64,000 nucleotides of DNA from Brevibacterium marinum. Lineage in GTDB: Bacteria > Actinomycetota > Actinomycetes > Actinomycetales > Brevibacteriaceae. Below, piece by piece: positions 9,501-18,591 of the stretch; the stretch's first letter is position 1; every line of letters begins with the position of its first letter. The position numbers and the translations under genes are program-made. A model generated the notes under the pieces. The model was not told where the DNA came from and made no database searches. It worked only from the letters and a program-made list of their open reading frames with translations. The DNA is taken from positions 2,480,001 to 2,544,000 of the forward strand of contig NZ_JAATJN010000001.1 of assembly GCF_011927955.1 (NCBI RefSeq), read 5' to 3'.

Positions 9501-10145
9501 GAGAAGAAGGAGAAGCTCGGATTCGAGCGAGACATGATCGGTCTCTACGTCTCCGATCACCCCCTCAACGGTCTCGAAGGCGTCCTCGCGGCCGAGTCGG
9601 AGGCCTCCATCGCCGAGGTGGTGGATCCGGAATCCCACCGCCACGACGGTTCGCAAGTCAAGATCTGCGGCATGATCACTCAGGTCACCCGCAAGGTGTC
9701 GAAGAACTCGGGCAAACCCTATGCGATCGTGACCGTGGAGGACCTCGAGGCCGAGGTGGAGGTCATGTTCTTCGGCGACACCTATGAACCCGTGGCGAGT
9801 CTCCTGGCGACCGACCTCGTCATCGCACTGACAGGGCGCATCCGCCTCTCGGACGAGAGACCGACGTCGATGATGGCGATGTCGATGACGATTCCCGATG
9901 TCACCGACCCGAAGGACCGGCCGCTCAATCTGATGCTGCCGATGGAGAAGGCGACCGAGGACATGGCGTCGAAGCTGCGCCGAGTCCTCGAATCGCACAA
10001 GGGTCAGACCGATGTGCACCTGGTGCTCGCGCAACCGGGCAGGCAGACCGTGATGCGCCTTGACCGCGCCGTCCGCGTCGACCCGAATCCGAGCCTGTTC
10101 GGCGACCTGAAAGCGCTGCTGGGATCTCGCTGCCTGAGCGCCTGA
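6588..10145 (+). CDS. dnaE: DNA polymerase III alpha subunit (chromosomal copy, DnaE1 type)
   Basis: Replicative DNA polymerase of 1185 residues. The N-terminal PHP domain retains a full set of likely metal ligands (HLHVHTEYSMLDG, TDHGYLFG, GVEAY, GAYTH, TTGCPSG, NDLHY), which in actinobacterial DnaE1 provides proofreading. The polymerase catalytic aspartates are in [13 protein letters not shown] (Asp422, 424, 426), and the conserved ALYRPGPMG motif is intact (Arg666). A C-terminal OB fold lies near residues 1020-1090. The GTG start at 6588 follows GAGGGAAGG. A second, divergent dnaE begins at 61996 in the accessory region. Confidence 0.96.
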   Translation: MPTDDFVHLHVHTEYSMLDGAARLTDLMAATKASGMSAIATTDHGYLFGAFDFWSQAIAADLKPIIGVEAYVTPGTDRRDKTRVKWRTDESQKRDDLSGGGAYTHMTLLSRNNTGMRNLFKASSYASLDSVFSKWPRIDQDLLETYSDGLIATTGCPSGEIQVRLRLGQYEEAKAAAGKYREMFGKDNYYVELMDHGLSIEKRVTKDLIRLSKEMDIPLVATNDLHYTHESDAKAHEALLAIQSGSKLIEPTYDQGGSRFAFSGSGYYLKSAAEMRALFSEFPEACDNTLEIAEKCEVSFDTSANYMPKFPCPPGEDETSWLVKEVQKGLEYRYPSGIPDDVRKQADYELDIIISMGFPGYFLVVADFINWSKDNGIRVGPGRGSGAGSMVAYAMRITDLDPLQHGLFFERFLNPDRVSMPDFDVDFDDRRRGEVIDYVTRKYGDERVAMIVTYGTIKTKMALKDSARVLGKPFSMGERLTKALPPAEMAKDIPLADIENPESKRYNEAGEFRSFVDSDSEARETFETAKGIEGLKRQWGVHAAGVIMSSDPIIDVIPIMRRFQDGQVITQFDYPTSEGLGLIKMDFLGLRNLTIISDAVENIKSNRDYDLDLEHLDLDDHGAYELLSRGDTLGVFQLDGGGLRALLRLMKPDNFEDISATIALYRPGPMGADSHTNFALRKNGQQEVTPIHAELEEPLKDILDTTYGLIIYQEQVMAIAQKVAGYSLGQADILRRAMGKKKKSELDKQQVGFFGGMKERGFSEEASQALWDILLPFSDYAFNKAHSAAYGLVSYWTAFLKAHYTAEYMAALLTSVGDNKDKLAIYLNECRRLNITVLPPDVNDSALHFTPVGGDIRFGMGAVRNVGANVVDGIVEAREEKGSYTSFTDFLDKVPSHVCNKRTIESLIKAGGFDSLGQTRRSLVEVHEEAVDSVIGVKRQEANGQFDLFAGIGGDDDGPSFSVTIPDRPEWEKKEKLGFERDMIGLYVSDHPLNGLEGVLAAESEASIAEVVDPESHRHDGSQVKICGMITQVTRKVSKNSGKPYAIVTVEDLEAEVEVMFFGDTYEPVASLLATDLVIALTGRIRLSDERPTSMMAMSMTIPDVTDPKDRPLNLMLPMEKATEDMASKLRRVLESHKGQTDVHLVLAQPGRQTVMRLDRAVRVDPNPSLFGDLKALLGSRCLSA

Positions 10146-10185
10146 CACCCGGGCGGCGAGCACGGACACGGGTACGGGCACTAGA

Positions 10186-11496
10186 ATGGTGCGGGTGAAC
10201 ATTCTGGACTTCCGCGGCGAGAGCCTGAGCAAGAGATTCCTCAAGCAGAGGCTGCCCCGTGCTGCCGAGGCGCATGCTGATGTCGAACGCCGAGTGGCCG
10301 ATCTTCTGGCCGAGGTGCAGACCGGGGGAACGCGCGCCGTGAAGGACTTCACGAAGCGATTCGACTCGGTCGAACTCGAGTCCGTGCGTGTGCCCGCCTC
10401 CGAACTGAAGCGCGCCGAAGACGAACTGGACCCTGAGGTCAGAGCAGCCCTGATCGAGTCGATCGCGCGGGCCAGAAAGGTCGCCGACGATCAGAGGCCC
10501 GCTGACGTCCGCACAGAACTCTCTTCCGGCGCGCACGTGACCACACGGCACCTGCCGATCGAACGGGTCGGCCTCTACGTGCCCGGAGGGCTCGCCGTCT
10601 ACCCGTCGACGGTCGTGATGAACGTCGTGCCGGCGCAGACGGCCGGCTCGTCCTCGCTGGCCATCGCCAGCCCCCCTCAGGGCAATGGGCTGCCCCACCC
10701 CACCGTGCTCGCCACGGCCCACATCCTCGGCATCGACGAAGTGTGGGCGATGGGCGGGGCTCAAGCCATCGGCGCTCTCGCCTTCGGGCTCGACGATGAG
10801 GAGCAGGTGGCGCCGGTCGATCTCATCACCGGGCCCGGCAATGCCTATGTCGCCGCCGCGAAGTCGCTCGTGCGCTCCCAGGTCGGCATCGACGCGGTCG
10901 CCGGACCCACTGAGATCATCATCCTTGCCGATGAGACGGCGGACCCGGCGTTCGTCGCCGCCGATCTCATCAGTCAGGCCGAACATGATGAACTCGCCGC
11001 CTCCGTCCTCGTCACCGACTCCACCGGGCTCGTCGACCGAGTGCGATCCGAGCTCGCCGCCCAGGTGCCGAGCGCACACCACCGGGAGCGGATCGACACA
11101 GCCCTGTCCGGTCGGCAATCGGCGATCGTGCTCGTGGACGACCTCGATGCGGGCATCCAGGTCGTCAACGGCTATGCGGGAGAGCACGTCGAGGTCCACA
11201 CGGCCGAGGCCCACGCGGTGGCGGGCCGGATCACCAATGGGGGAGCAGTGTTCGTGGGGGATTGGGCACCGGTGTCGCTGGGCGACTACTGCGCCGGGTC
11301 GAATCACGTCCTGCCCACCATGGGCACCGCCGCCCACGGCTCCGGTCTTGGAGTGCATTCATTCATCAAGGTCAGTCAGGTCATCGACTACGACAGGTCG
11401 GCCCTCGCCGAGGTTGCGGAGCACGTCGAGGCGCTGGCGGCCAGCGAGCAGCTTCCCGCCCACGGTCGGGCGGTCAGCATCCGGTTCGAGGAGTAG
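10186..11496 (+). CDS. hisD: Histidinol dehydrogenase
   Basis: Zinc enzyme for the last two oxidations of histidine synthesis (L-histidinol to L-histidine). Family motifs are visible: [53 protein letters not shown] and [15 protein letters not shown]. 436 residues. A GTG nine bases into the reading frame is an alternative start. No other his gene is in the window, so it is separated from the his operon that often follows it. nrdR begins two bases after its stop. Confidence 0.94.
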   Translation: MVRVNILDFRGESLSKRFLKQRLPRAAEAHADVERRVADLLAEVQTGGTRAVKDFTKRFDSVELESVRVPASELKRAEDELDPEVRAALIESIARARKVADDQRPADVRTELSSGAHVTTRHLPIERVGLYVPGGLAVYPSTVVMNVVPAQTAGSSSLAIASPPQGNGLPHPTVLATAHILGIDEVWAMGGAQAIGALAFGLDDEEQVAPVDLITGPGNAYVAAAKSLVRSQVGIDAVAGPTEIIILADETADPAFVAADLISQAEHDELAASVLVTDSTGLVDRVRSELAAQVPSAHHRERIDTALSGRQSAIVLVDDLDAGIQVVNGYAGEHVEVHTAEAHAVAGRITNGGAVFVGDWAPVSLGDYCAGSNHVLPTMGTAAHGSGLGVHSFIKVSQVIDYDRSALAEVAEHVEALAASEQLPAHGRAVSIRFEE

Positions 11497-11498
11497 AT

Positions 11499-11996
11499 AT
11501 GCGTTGTCCGTTCTGTCGTGAGTCAGATTCCCGCGTGGTCGATTCGCGGACCAGTGAGGATGGCGCCGCCATCCGCCGCAGGCGTCAGTGCCGTCATTGC
11601 GGACGCCGTTTCACGACGATGGAGGCGACCAGCCTCTCGGTGATCAAACGCTCAGGTGTGACCGAGGAATTCTCGCGTCAGAAGATCATGTCGGGTGTCC
11701 GGAAGGCCTGTCAGGGACGCCCCGTCAACGAGGACGACCTGGCGAAGCTCGCGCAGAAGGTCGAAGAGGACATCCGCTCCAAGGGAATCGCAGAGATCGA
11801 TGCCGACGAGGTGGGGCTGAGCATCCTCGAACCCCTGCGTGAACTCGACCAGGTCGCCTATCTGCGCTTCGCCAGCGTCTACCAGGGTTTCGATTCCCTC
11901 GAGGACTTCGAAGCCGCGATCGACTCGCTGCGTGCCGATGCCGCGCTGAAGTCGGGAGACGCCAGGCAGGCGACGCCGGAAGATTTCCACGGCTGA
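11499..11996 (+). CDS. nrdR: Transcriptional repressor NrdR
   Basis: ATP/dATP-binding repressor of ribonucleotide reductase genes. The zinc ribbon has cysteines 3, 6, 31 and 34 (MRCPFC and CRHCGRRF). The ATP-cone domain follows ([16 protein letters not shown] through [11 protein letters not shown]). 165 residues, normal for the family. It starts two bases after hisD, so the two are probably cotranscribed. No ribonucleotide reductase gene is in the window. Confidence 0.95.
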   Translation: MRCPFCRESDSRVVDSRTSEDGAAIRRRRQCRHCGRRFTTMEATSLSVIKRSGVTEEFSRQKIMSGVRKACQGRPVNEDDLAKLAQKVEEDIRSKGIAEIDADEVGLSILEPLRELDQVAYLRFASVYQGFDSLEDFEAAIDSLRADAALKSGDARQATPEDFHG

Positions 11997-12044
11997 GGGA
12001 ATCTGCCCAGAAATCTGTGGACCGAGTCGACCAGTGCGTCGATA

Positions 12045-12131
12045 ATTGTGTAACATTGTCAGTGCGCGCTTAGGCGCGCGGCCGCTTGCGGTTCGGAGGG
12101 GAAGCCGGACCGTCAAGCGGCCTTTTACGTT
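12045..12131 (+). ncRNA. Candidate small RNA or structured trailer after nrdR
   Basis: Two consecutive hairpins: GCGCGC-TTAG-GCGCGC (12064-12079), then a long stem with GGCCGCTTG (12080-12088) pairing with CAAGCGGCC (12114-12122) and an inner paired GGTTCGG/CCGGACC. TTTTAC follows, so the end looks like an intrinsic terminator. A TAACAT box at 12051-12056 could be a -10 element. It could be an independent sRNA or only the nrdR terminator. It matches no RNA family I recognise. Confidence 0.4.
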
Positions 12132-12179
12132 CTTGCTGCAATCGTGACGGACAATGACGAAGCCTTGACTGACAACGAC

Positions 12180-12216
12180 GGAGGGCACATCGGAGACTGT
12201 CTCCGATGTGCCCTCC
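12180..12216 (-). terminator. Strong hairpin downstream of helR
   Basis: Perfect 17-bp inverted repeat (12180-12196 with 12200-12216) around a 3-nt loop, without a clear T run. It lies between nrdR and the end of the convergent helicase gene and may end transcription from either side. The rest of 12132-12310 shows no gene. Confidence 0.6.
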
Positions 12217-12310
12217 GGTCGATCCCCAGACGCTCCGGCTGCTCTGAGATCGTGGTCATCGCCTGCGCTGCGTTCGGGCTGCCGCCGGGCTGCCCTGAGA
12301 TGGGGCCGTC

Positions 12311-14521
12311 TCAGCCGTCGATGAGATCCGTCAGCTCGGTCACCGTCGCGGCCAGAATCCGCAGACGGTCGGTTGTGCGCGTCAGCGAAACGTAGAGAGC
12401 ACCGACACCGTCCTCATGTCCCTCCGGGGCGATACTTCCGGGCTCGACGATGATGACGGAATCGAACTCGAGCCCCTTCGCCTGTTGGGCACTGATGACC
12501 GCGATCTGATGGTCGAGTCCGATGACGGAACGGCCGATGTCGAACTCGTCGAGCACCTCGGCGACGGAATCGATGAGGTGATCGGGAGCGATCACTGCGA
12601 TTTTGCCGCCCGCGACGGCCTCCACTTCCTCCGCGACGGCGGGGACGAGCGCATTCACCGCTTCCGCAGCCGAGGCGAATGAGTCGAACCGCGGGGCGGG
12701 TCCGCCCCGCCGCACGGACTCGACGAGTTCGAGCTGCGGGAAATGACGATGCAGGTAGCGGTTCGCCAGGTCCATGACCGTCTGAGGGGTGCGATAGGAG
12801 ACCGTGAGCACCTGCAGAGCGTAACGGTCGCCGACGAACTCGGACAGAATGGAATCCCAGGTCCGGGTGTTGTCGACGCGCGAGGATTGGGCGAGGTCGC
12901 CCACCACGGTCGCCGACTTCGACGGGACCCGACGGAAGAGGATCCGCCACTGCATGGGGGTCAGCTCCTGGGCCTCGTCGACGACGAGGTGGCCATAGGT
13001 CCATTCGCGGTCGTCGATCGCACGCTCGGCCAGGGTGACCGACGGAGCTTCTTCCTCCCACCTGGCGGCCAGCGTCTCCGCGTCGATGAGGGACGAGGTC
13101 TCCGTCATCTCAAGGACCGTCTCGGCGTATTCTCTGGCGGACTCATCGCGTGCGGCAGTCTGCTGCGGACTGTTTCCCAACAGCTCCGCGAGCTCATCGA
13201 GGAGGGGGACATCGTCTACGGTGAGTTGGGCATCGGGCGAGCGGATCAGCCTTTCCTGTTCGGCGGGGGAGAGCAGGTGCCCGGCCGCGGCCTGCAGCTT
13301 GTGGGGTTTGGACAGCAGGGTGCGCAACGCACCGGAGGGACTGATGGGGAACCACGCGAGGTTGAGCGCGCGTCGCACGTCCACGCTCGAACGCAGCTCC
13401 TCCATCAGTTCCGGCAGCCGCTCACCGGCACCGTCGAGACCCATCTCACGCGCCAGATCCTCAGCGAGGGACTTGAGCAGGCCGGAGACGAAGCCGTTCC
13501 GGGCGGCATTGTGGGCATCACCGGTGCGCCGAGCCCGATCGCGGGCCGCACGCACATCCCGGCGTCGGAGCCAGATGTTGTGCGAGCCCACGCGCAGCTC
13601 TTCGTCGTGGTCGGGGATGCGCTCGTAGTTGGCGATGTGGGTCTTGAGCACCGTCGCCATCTGGGACCGGCCCTTGATCGCCGCGATGTCCGCATCATCG
13701 GAGATCTCCGTGTCGAGGCCCGGATAGAGCTGGCCCGGTGTGAGCAGAAGCGCTCCGGTCTCGCCGAGGCTGGGCAGGACCTTCTCGATGTACTTGAGGA
13801 ACACGGGGGAGGGCCCTACGAGGAGGACTCCCGATTTGGCGATGCGCTCCCGATGTCGGTAGAGGAGGTAGGCCGCTCGGTGCAGCGCGACCGCCGTCTT
13901 GCCCGTTCCCGGCCCGCCTTGGACCACGAGCACGCCCTGCAGTGGTTGGCGGATGATGGCGTCCTGTTCGGCCTGGATGGTTGCGACGATGTCGCCCATC
14001 CTGCCGGTGCGGTGATTGGTCAGGGCCGCGATGAGCGCTCCCTCACCCTGCAGATTCGACCGTTCGTCATCGTCGAGGGCCTCGATGTCGAGCACATCGT
14101 CTTCGAGGTCCGTGACCCTGCGGTTCTTCGTCACCAGATGGCGACGCCTCACGACTCCCTCCGGATTGGCGGCCGTCGACTGGTAGAAGCGTTCCGAGGC
14201 CGGTGCCCGCCAGTCGATGAGGATCTGCTGACGGTTCTCATCGGTGAGTCCGATCCGACCGATGTAGCTCGGTTCGGGCTCGGAGCTGAGGTCGAGGCGG
14301 CCGAAGCACAGTCCGTCCTCGGCGCTGTTGAGGCGGATCAGCTGGTCCTCGTACAGGGTGGCGAAGGCATCTCGCTCACTCCGGTGCTGATGGTTGCCGC
14401 CGACTTCGGAGGCCCTCACCGTCCCCAACCGGTCCGTGGTCTCATCTCGCAATTCGTCGAGCCGTGCATAGAGCTCGTCGAGCTTGGTCTGCTCGACGCG
14501 TAATTCTGAAGTCTCGGTCAT
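12311..14521 (-). CDS. helR: HelD/HelR-type superfamily 1 ATPase (RNA polymerase-associated)
   Basis: UvrD-like ATPase of 736 residues. The N-terminal coiled coil (LRVEQTKLDELYARLDELRDE) precedes a segment rich in YIGRIGL and ILIDWRAPA, typical of HelD proteins that recycle stalled RNA polymerase. Walker A is GGPGTGKT, Walker B is in LVVDEAQELTPMQW, and motif V/VI elements are near VISAQQAKGLEFDSVI and LYVSLTRTTDRL. Actinobacterial HelR proteins remove rifampicin-bound polymerase and give rifampicin tolerance; whether this one does is inference. The ATG at 14521 has AAGAAGGTGAG before it and is preferred over the ATG at 14542. Confidence 0.85.
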   Translation of the reverse strand: MTETSELRVEQTKLDELYARLDELRDETTDRLGTVRASEVGGNHQHRSERDAFATLYEDQLIRLNSAEDGLCFGRLDLSSEPEPSYIGRIGLTDENRQQILIDWRAPASERFYQSTAANPEGVVRRRHLVTKNRRVTDLEDDVLDIEALDDDERSNLQGEGALIAALTNHRTGRMGDIVATIQAEQDAIIRQPLQGVLVVQGGPGTGKTAVALHRAAYLLYRHRERIAKSGVLLVGPSPVFLKYIEKVLPSLGETGALLLTPGQLYPGLDTEISDDADIAAIKGRSQMATVLKTHIANYERIPDHDEELRVGSHNIWLRRRDVRAARDRARRTGDAHNAARNGFVSGLLKSLAEDLAREMGLDGAGERLPELMEELRSSVDVRRALNLAWFPISPSGALRTLLSKPHKLQAAAGHLLSPAEQERLIRSPDAQLTVDDVPLLDELAELLGNSPQQTAARDESAREYAETVLEMTETSSLIDAETLAARWEEEAPSVTLAERAIDDREWTYGHLVVDEAQELTPMQWRILFRRVPSKSATVVGDLAQSSRVDNTRTWDSILSEFVGDRYALQVLTVSYRTPQTVMDLANRYLHRHFPQLELVESVRRGGPAPRFDSFASAAEAVNALVPAVAEEVEAVAGGKIAVIAPDHLIDSVAEVLDEFDIGRSVIGLDHQIAVISAQQAKGLEFDSVIIVEPGSIAPEGHEDGVGALYVSLTRTTDRLRILAATVTELTDLIDG

Positions 14522-14608
14522 CTCACCTTCTTGGGTCGGCATTCAATTATGCCGAACTTTTTTCACCGGGAGTAGTCAGACGGACCTATTCTTTGCTGGT
14601 GCGATCGG

Positions 14609-15400
14609 TCACAGTCCCAGTCGCGACCGCAGCGCGTTCCCCGTGAGGAACGTCGCCATGGTCGGTGCGGTGCGCAGACTCCGGTCGAGCTCTGAGGTGG
14701 AGAGCGCGGAGGCGGCGGCGATGACGACCACGTTCCCGCGCCTTCGGCCCTTGAGGATTCCTGGTTCGGCCGCCACAGCGACATGACCGAAGGCAGAATG
14801 CAGCAGCTCGAGCTCGGCTCTGAGGGTGCGGTGGTCCCCGGCATCGGGGACGTTGGCGATGTAGACGCCCGAGTCCTTGAGGATGCGTGCGCAGGTGGTG
14901 ACGAACTCGGAAGTCTGCAGGGAAGGCGGTACCCAGTCGTGATCGAAGGCGTCGCGGACGAGGACGTCGAGAGTATCGGGCCGGAACTTCTCGACTTCGA
15001 GCGCGCCGTCTCCTGCACGCAGCGCCAACGCAGGCGAACGTGGCAGATCGAACCAGGTGCGTGAGTAGTCGAGGAGGACTGGGTCGATGTCGATGGCCGT
15101 CTGCTTCGAACCCGGGCGCTGGGCGTGCAGGGCACGAGCGAGCGCGCAGCCGGCGGCACCGATATGGACTGCTCGCAGCGGCCCGGGCGCGAATTGGACA
15201 TCGATGATCCTCGACATCCAATCGAGGTATTCGAAGTCCAGTCGGGTCGGATCGCCCAGCGTGATCGACGAGGACGGCACCCCGTTGACGTGCAGAACAT
15301 AGCTGTCGACCTCCCCATCGACCTTCTCGAGATGCGCTGTGCCGGTCGAGACATCGACGACTTGTGAGTGGGGTGCTGTGTATATCCGTCGTTTCGCCAC
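14609..15400 (-). CDS. Spermidine synthase-like SAM-binding protein
   Basis: Rossmann-fold protein of 263 residues with a spermidine/spermine synthase-like core. The SAM or decarboxylated-SAM loop is AVHIGAAGCALARAL, followed by the acidic strand end TAIDIDP. VRDAFDHDWVP resembles the catalytic aspartate region. Many actinobacterial relatives are annotated as polyamine aminopropyltransferases but have no proven substrate, and some may be methyltransferases. GTG start with GTGAGGG upstream. It stands between helR (same strand) and the divergent DUF4192 gene. Confidence 0.7.
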   Translation of the reverse strand: MAKRRIYTAPHSQVVDVSTGTAHLEKVDGEVDSYVLHVNGVPSSSITLGDPTRLDFEYLDWMSRIIDVQFAPGPLRAVHIGAAGCALARALHAQRPGSKQTAIDIDPVLLDYSRTWFDLPRSPALALRAGDGALEVEKFRPDTLDVLVRDAFDHDWVPPSLQTSEFVTTCARILKDSGVYIANVPDAGDHRTLRAELELLHSAFGHVAVAAEPGILKGRRRGNVVVIAAASALSTSELDRSLRTAPTMATFLTGNALRSRLGL

Positions 15401-15564
15401 CCCTCACTTCTATGCCAGTTGCTCAGCCGAGGCAATTCGACGCCCGGGCGCGTGGGGATATCGTGGCGCACTCGTGTGCCTGGGGCCTGTGGATGCTCGG
15501 AGCGTGTCCACAGGGGCTCTGCTCGCTCTGGTCAGCCGGGGTGGGGACGGGCTGAAGTGATGGC

Positions 15565-16830
15565 ATGCAGACGAAAGCGAAGACAGCAGAAGACCTCATC
15601 GGAATCGTCCCCCACACCCTTGGCTATGTGCCGCAGGAGAGTCTCGTGGCCATCATTGTGGGAACCGACGAACACGGTTTACAGACATGCGCCACGACGC
15701 TGCGGGTCGACTTCGACCTGGAGACTGCGGCCCATATCGTGGCGGAGGGCGGACAATGGTTCAGTCGGCTCATCACCGGAGCGTGCACCGCCACCGGCGT
15801 GTTCCTCGTCCTCTACGACCCCCGATATCTGAATGATCCTCACGACCTGAACTATCCCCAGGACCACGGCTCCGACTCCCTACGGTCCCCCGGCGACCAC
15901 GGACGGGGCGCCGATCCTTCCGCCGACGTGTCTTCGGAAGAGCCTGACTGGGATGACGAATACCCGCGTGTCCACAGAGATCTCATCCGAGCGGCGATCG
16001 ATGAGATCGCACTGTCGCTGGGAGACTGTGGGATCGACACGCTGAGCGCCTGGTGGGTCAGCGAAGGCCGATTCGGCCGCATCGACGACGATGGGGCGTC
16101 GAGCACGGGCCTCGAAGCCGCCTCGGCGTCGGCATGCGCAACCGAGCTCGTCGCGGCCGGGTCCTCTCCTGCGGGGTCACCGCAGGAGCTCGTCGTCGGG
16201 CCCGTATCGGCGGCGGAGTTCGCCGACAGAAGGGGTCACCTGGACGGTGAGTGGCTGAGCATCGAGGACGGCTTCGATGTGCTCTCGGCCATCTACCCGC
16301 GGCTGGCTCGACTGCGTGAGGGAGAGGACGCCCTTGACCACGGCGCCCTGGCCGAACTCATGACTCTGCAGACGGTCATGGCGATCGATTCCCTGCTGGT
16401 CGAGAAGTGGTCCCGAGACGCCTTCGAGATGATCCTCAGCTTCGATCACCCGAACTTCACGCCCGAAGACATGGACAGATGCCGACCGGGAAAGCTGCAT
16501 CTGAGGGCGTGGAAGTACGCGAAGTCTCCGCAGGCGGCCCAACACATGGTAGGGCTGTCCCCGCGTGCACCCCGGCCCCGCGATGTTCAGTTGGGCATCG
16601 AGTTCCTCAAGACCTACATCCCCCTGGGCCATCCCGACGTTCGTGCCGCTGCATATGCTGTGATCGCCTGGTTCGAATGGTCGTTGGGCGGTTCCACGAT
16701 GGCCGAGCACTACGCGCGGGCGGGGCTCGCACTCGACTCCGAGAACTCGATGGCCTCGCTGGTCCTGGACGCCGTCGAACACGGGTATCTCCCACGGTGG
16801 CTGATGTCGGCCCATCGGGATCTCGGCTGA
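15565..16830 (+). CDS. DUF4192 domain protein
   Basis: A 421-residue actinobacterial protein. The N-terminus (LIGIVPHTLGYVPQESLVAIIV) is the DUF4192 signature. The C-terminal part is helical and may contain TPR-like repeats (WFEWSLGGSTMAEHYARAGLALD). No enzymatic motif is recognised and the function is unknown. It is divergent from the spermidine synthase-like gene; the 164-bp gap between them holds no evident gene. Confidence 0.75.
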   Translation: MQTKAKTAEDLIGIVPHTLGYVPQESLVAIIVGTDEHGLQTCATTLRVDFDLETAAHIVAEGGQWFSRLITGACTATGVFLVLYDPRYLNDPHDLNYPQDHGSDSLRSPGDHGRGADPSADVSSEEPDWDDEYPRVHRDLIRAAIDEIALSLGDCGIDTLSAWWVSEGRFGRIDDDGASSTGLEAASASACATELVAAGSSPAGSPQELVVGPVSAAEFADRRGHLDGEWLSIEDGFDVLSAIYPRLARLREGEDALDHGALAELMTLQTVMAIDSLLVEKWSRDAFEMILSFDHPNFTPEDMDRCRPGKLHLRAWKYAKSPQAAQHMVGLSPRAPRPRDVQLGIEFLKTYIPLGHPDVRAAAYAVIAWFEWSLGGSTMAEHYARAGLALDSENSMASLVLDAVEHGYLPRWLMSAHRDLG

Positions 16831-16861
16831 CCGGTTCGCTCCGACCTCCGGTCCGAGCCGA

Positions 16862-16924
16862 TGGAGGCGGCGCACGCTCTGTCGGATGAGGCGGTGCACA
16901 TTCTGCCGGATGAGGCGGCGCATG
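16862..16924 (+). repeat. Degenerate repeat after the DUF4192 gene
   Basis: Units of the type GGATGAGGCGGTGCACATTC recur two to three times. The remaining gap to sigA (16925-17114) shows no gene; a TTGACA at 17049 is a possible -35 box for sigA, without a convincing -10. Confidence 0.4.
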
Positions 16925-17114
16925 CTCCGCACGCGCGTCCGCGGCCCAATTCGCCAAGCCGGGAATATCGTGCGAAAATTGAGTGTTGACCCTGTCATAG
17001 CATCATGGGCGGACTATGTGTTCCCCACGGGCCCGATCTCCGGACCTCTTGACATGGGTCTTAGTAGTGTCCTGGTGCATTCGAGAAGTTTCAACGCTCG
17101 CGAAAGGTGAACAC

Positions 17115-18458
17115 GTGCCGAGAGTCGACAAGGAATCCACGACGGTGACGGAGAAGTCGGAGGGGACGGCCGCCAAGACCTCCACCGGTGGGTCCAAGAC
17201 CGCTGCGGCCTCGAAGGGAGCCAAGAAGACCACTGCGGCCAAGAAGACGACGGCCGACAAGTCTGCCACGACGAAGTCCACGGCGGCAAAGGTGGCGAAG
17301 GAGGCCGCGTCGAAGAAGACGACGGCTAAGGCCACCGAGACGAAGAAGACCGACGACGTGCTCGAGACGAGCGAAGTCGTCGAACCGGCAGCGGACGCAC
17401 TTGCCACCGAGCAGAGTCCCGCCGAGGCGACCGAGACGAAGAACTCCGAAGAGAAGGAGAAGAACGCCGCCGTCACGGAGGCGGGTGGCTTCATCGTCTC
17501 CGACACCGATGAGGAGGACGCACCTGCGCAGCAGGTCATCTCCGCAGGTGCCACCGCGGACCCGGTCAAGGACTACCTCAAGCAGATCGGCAAGGTCGCA
17601 CTGCTCAATGCGGCCGAAGAAGTCGATCTGGCCAAGCGCATCGAGGCGGGAATGTACGCCGAGCATCTGCTCAACGAGGGCGAGATCCCCGAACCCCGTG
17701 AGTCGATGGACTACAAGTGGATCGTCCACGATGGACGGATCGCGAAGAACCACCTGCTCGAGGCGAACCTCCGACTCGTCGTCTCGCTGGCCAAGCGCTA
17801 CACCGGCCGAGGAATGCTCTTCCTCGACCTCATCCAGGAGGGCAACCTGGGTCTCATCCGTGCGGTCGAGAAGTTCGACTACACGAAGGGCTTCAAGTTC
17901 TCGACCTACGCGACGTGGTGGATCCGTCAGGCCATCACTCGCGCCATGGCGGACCAGGCCCGCACCATCCGAATTCCGGTGCACATGGTCGAGGTCATCA
18001 ACAAGCTTGCACGGGTCCAGCGCCAGATGCTGCAGGACCTCGGCCGCGAGCCGAGCCCCGAAGAGCTCGCCAAGGAACTCGACATGACGCCGGAGCGCGT
18101 CGTCGAGGTTCAGAAGTACGGCCGCGAGCCGATCTCACTGCACACCCCGCTCGGCGAAGACGGTGACTCGGAGTTCGGCGACCTCATCGAGGACTCCGAA
18201 GCTGTCGTGCCGTCCGACTCTGTCAGCTTCACACTGCTGCAGGAGCAGCTGCATTCGGTCCTCGACACCCTGTCAGAGCGCGAAGCCGGTGTCGTGTCGA
18301 TGCGCTTCGGCCTCAACGACGGACAGCCGAAGACCCTCGACGAGATCGGCAAGGTCTACGGTGTGACACGTGAGCGGATACGTCAGATAGAGTCCAAGAC
18401 AATGGCGAAGTTGCGGCACCCCTCACGGTCACAGGTGCTGCGCGACTACCTTGACTGA
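17115..18458 (+). CDS. sigA: Primary RNA polymerase sigma factor
   Basis: Housekeeping sigma factor of 447 residues. A long Lys/Ala/Thr-rich N-terminal extension (about residues 15-135) resembles that of HrdB/SigA proteins. Region 1.2 begins with [16 protein letters not shown], region 2.3-2.4 has [18 protein letters not shown], and region 4.2 is [18 protein letters not shown], ending in [15 protein letters not shown]. The GTG at 17115 is chosen because GAAAGGTG lies seven bases upstream; the frame is open earlier but without family similarity. A long hairpin follows the gene. Confidence 0.95.
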   Translation: MPRVDKESTTVTEKSEGTAAKTSTGGSKTAAASKGAKKTTAAKKTTADKSATTKSTAAKVAKEAASKKTTAKATETKKTDDVLETSEVVEPAADALATEQSPAEATETKNSEEKEKNAAVTEAGGFIVSDTDEEDAPAQQVISAGATADPVKDYLKQIGKVALLNAAEEVDLAKRIEAGMYAEHLLNEGEIPEPRESMDYKWIVHDGRIAKNHLLEANLRLVVSLAKRYTGRGMLFLDLIQEGNLGLIRAVEKFDYTKGFKFSTYATWWIRQAITRAMADQARTIRIPVHMVEVINKLARVQRQMLQDLGREPSPEELAKELDMTPERVVEVQKYGREPISLHTPLGEDGDSEFGDLIEDSEAVVPSDSVSFTLLQEQLHSVLDTLSEREAGVVSMRFGLNDGQPKTLDEIGKVYGVTRERIRQIESKTMAKLRHPSRSQVLRDYLD

Positions 18459-18506
18459 GTTCCGAATCTCCTGACGCCCGCCCGGCACTGAGCCTGCGCT
18501 GCGGTG

Positions 18507-18544
18507 ATCGCCTGTGGACGCGGAACCCCGCGACCACAGGCGAT
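18507..18544. terminator. Bidirectional hairpin between sigA and the amidase gene
   Basis: Perfect 11-bp outer stem (ATCGCCTGTGG with CCACAGGCGAT) and an inner CGCGG/CCGCG stem. It lies between two convergent genes and could end both transcripts. Confidence 0.65.
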
Positions 18545-18591
18545 GGCTCGTCAGTGGCCGGATCCCATCCGTTCCGGACCGTCGGCGAACC

